Below are positions 63,137 through 64,000 of a DNA stretch of 64,000 bases, in pieces. The position numbers and the translations under genes are program-made. Location: the NCBI GenBank assembly GCA_030447865.1, contig JAUJOD010000002.1, positions 317,881 to 381,880 on the forward strand. Direction: 5' to 3'. The notes under the pieces were generated by a model. It was not told where the DNA came from and searched no databases. It saw only the letters and a program-made list of their open reading frames with translations. Each line of letters starts with the position of its first letter. The stretch's first letter is position 1. This stretch comes from Nocardioidaceae bacterium (GTDB taxonomy: Bacteria > Actinomycetota > Actinomycetes > Propionibacteriales > Nocardioidaceae).

Positions 63137-64000
63137 CGTCGGATCTCCTGGAGCACCTCGGTCAGCGCCTGCCGGAACAGGCTCATCTCGGCCGGCGTGC
63201 CCACCGACACGCGCAGCCAGCCCGGCGGCCCGGTCTCTCGGATCAGCACGCCGCGCTCGAGCAGACCCTGCCAGACCAGCTCCCGGTCGGCGAACCGGCC
63301 GAACAGTACGAAGTTGGCGTCGGAGTCGGCCGCCCGCAATCCCATCGCACGCAGCCACGACACCGTGGCGTCCCGCTCCCGCCGCAGCTCGTCGACCCGG
63401 CTGAGGAGCTCGAGGGCGTGCGAGAGCGCCACCCTGGCGACGACCTGCGTGAGCGTCGAGAGGTGGTAGGGCAGCCGTACCAACCGCAGGGCGTCGATCA
63501 CCTCGGCGGTGGCCGCGAGGTAACCGAGCCGCCCGCCGGCGAACCCGAAGGCCTTCGACATGGTCCGGGTCACGACCAGGCGCGGGTGGGCGTCCAGCAA
63601 GGTCAACGCGGTCGCCGTACCCGCTCGCCGGAACTCGGCGTACGCCTCGTCGACGACGACGATCCCCGGCGCAAGCGCGAGCAGTCGCTCCACGACGGGC
63701 GGCGGCAACGCGGTGCCGGTGGGGTTGTTCGGCGACGCGGCAAAGACCACGCTCGGCTGCTCGGCTGCGATCAGCTCGGCGGCCTCGTCCAGGTTGACCT
63801 GGAAGCTGTCGGTACGCCGACCCGTCACCCACCGCGTTGAGGTCACCCGGGCGTACTCGGGATACATCGAGTACGTCGGCGCGAACGAGAGCGCGGTACG
63901 ACCGGGCCCGGCGAAAGCCTGCAGCAGCTGCACCATGACCTCGTTGGAGCCGTTGGCCGCCCAGACTCGGTCAGCTGTCAGCCCATGGCCGAGATAGGCC
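63133..64000 (-). CDS. hisC: Histidinol-phosphate aminotransferase, N-terminus cut by window edge
   Basis: About 289 codons of a class I/II PLP aminotransferase that converts imidazole-acetol phosphate to histidinol phosphate. The frame is open to the right edge, with [20 protein letters not shown] before [14 protein letters not shown]. Motifs are [23 protein letters not shown] and the PLP lysine in [18 protein letters not shown]. The ATG at 63936 is internal, not the start. It overlaps hisB by four bases and is the first his gene visible here. Confidence 0.95.
   Translation of the reverse strand, partial: AYLGHGLTADRVWAANGSNEVMVQLLQAFAGPGRTALSFAPTYSMYPEYARVTSTRWVTGRRTDSFQVNLDEAAELIAAEQPSVVFAASPNNPTGTALPPPVVERLLALAPGIVVVDEAYAEFRRAGTATALTLLDAHPRLVVTRTMSKAFGFAGGRLGYLAATAEVIDALRLVRLPYHLSTLTQVVARVALSHALELLSRVDELRRERDATVSWLRAMGLRAADSDANFVLFGRFADRELVWQGLLERGVLIRETGPPGWLRVSVGTPAEMSLFRQALTEVLQEIRR

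Overview
This 64 kb window is high-GC, gene-dense chromosomal DNA from an actinomycete (Actinomycetota). Supporting signs are GTG/ATG starts, heavy use of 4-nt ATGA/GTGA overlaps, a ParE-type topoisomerase gene, HrdB/SigA plus SigB-type sigma factors, an F420-type (LLM) oxidoreductase, a DUF222/13E12-type HNH gene, HGxxPAAW and TIGR02234 genes beside trp, and a PriA-like HisA with no trpF in view. I cannot place it to genus from sequence alone.

Layout. 1-8.5 kb: parE (cut by the left edge), small conserved genes, a GGDEF-EAL protein, a secreted Cys-rich peptide convergent with an M43 metalloprotease, sigA and a PPOX flavoprotein. 8.5-11.0 kb: a small accessory patch. It contains a decayed serine recombinase and three small membrane-protein genes, lies between 27/30-identical 30-nt direct repeats, and has a truncated HhH-GPD copy on one side and an intact one on the other. 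11.2-23.5 kb: a PHP hydrolase, GNAT, universal stress protein, glutamate-cysteine ligase family protein, DUF4192, dinB, pxpABC, oligopeptidase B, sigB and coaE. 23.5-30.9 kb: an FtrA/AraC-type regulator with operator-like repeats, two paralogous 61-aa membrane proteins flanking a subtilase, an SGNH lipoprotein, rpsA, a phosphotransferase and a flavin reductase-like protein.

31.0-36.4 kb holds the most unusual content. One ORF fuses a sigma-factor-like cytoplasmic part to a membrane segment and an extracellular two-Cys/PASTA-like part. 2.6 kb away the same modules occur as two overlapping genes (a SigE-family sigma factor and a membrane PASTA-like protein). A frameshifted DUF222-HNH gene and an F420-type oxidoreductase lie between them. 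36.5-48.1 kb: sirtuin, methyltransferase, polA, GNAT, DUF554 and a liv branched-chain amino-acid ABC transporter (livHMGF, with livK convergent). 48.1-48.75 kb is noncoding, with a hairpin, a class-I tRNA-like gene with a CAA anticodon and a long inverted repeat.

48.75-64 kb: nagZ and pyk; then, on the minus strand, hisI-TIGR02234-HGxxPAAW-trpCBA-sco-lgt-vit and hisC-B-H-lipoprotein-A-F. These runs are mostly tightly spaced, and many junctions are 4-nt overlaps consistent with translational coupling. trpE is absent from the place where I would expect it. hisC runs off the right edge.
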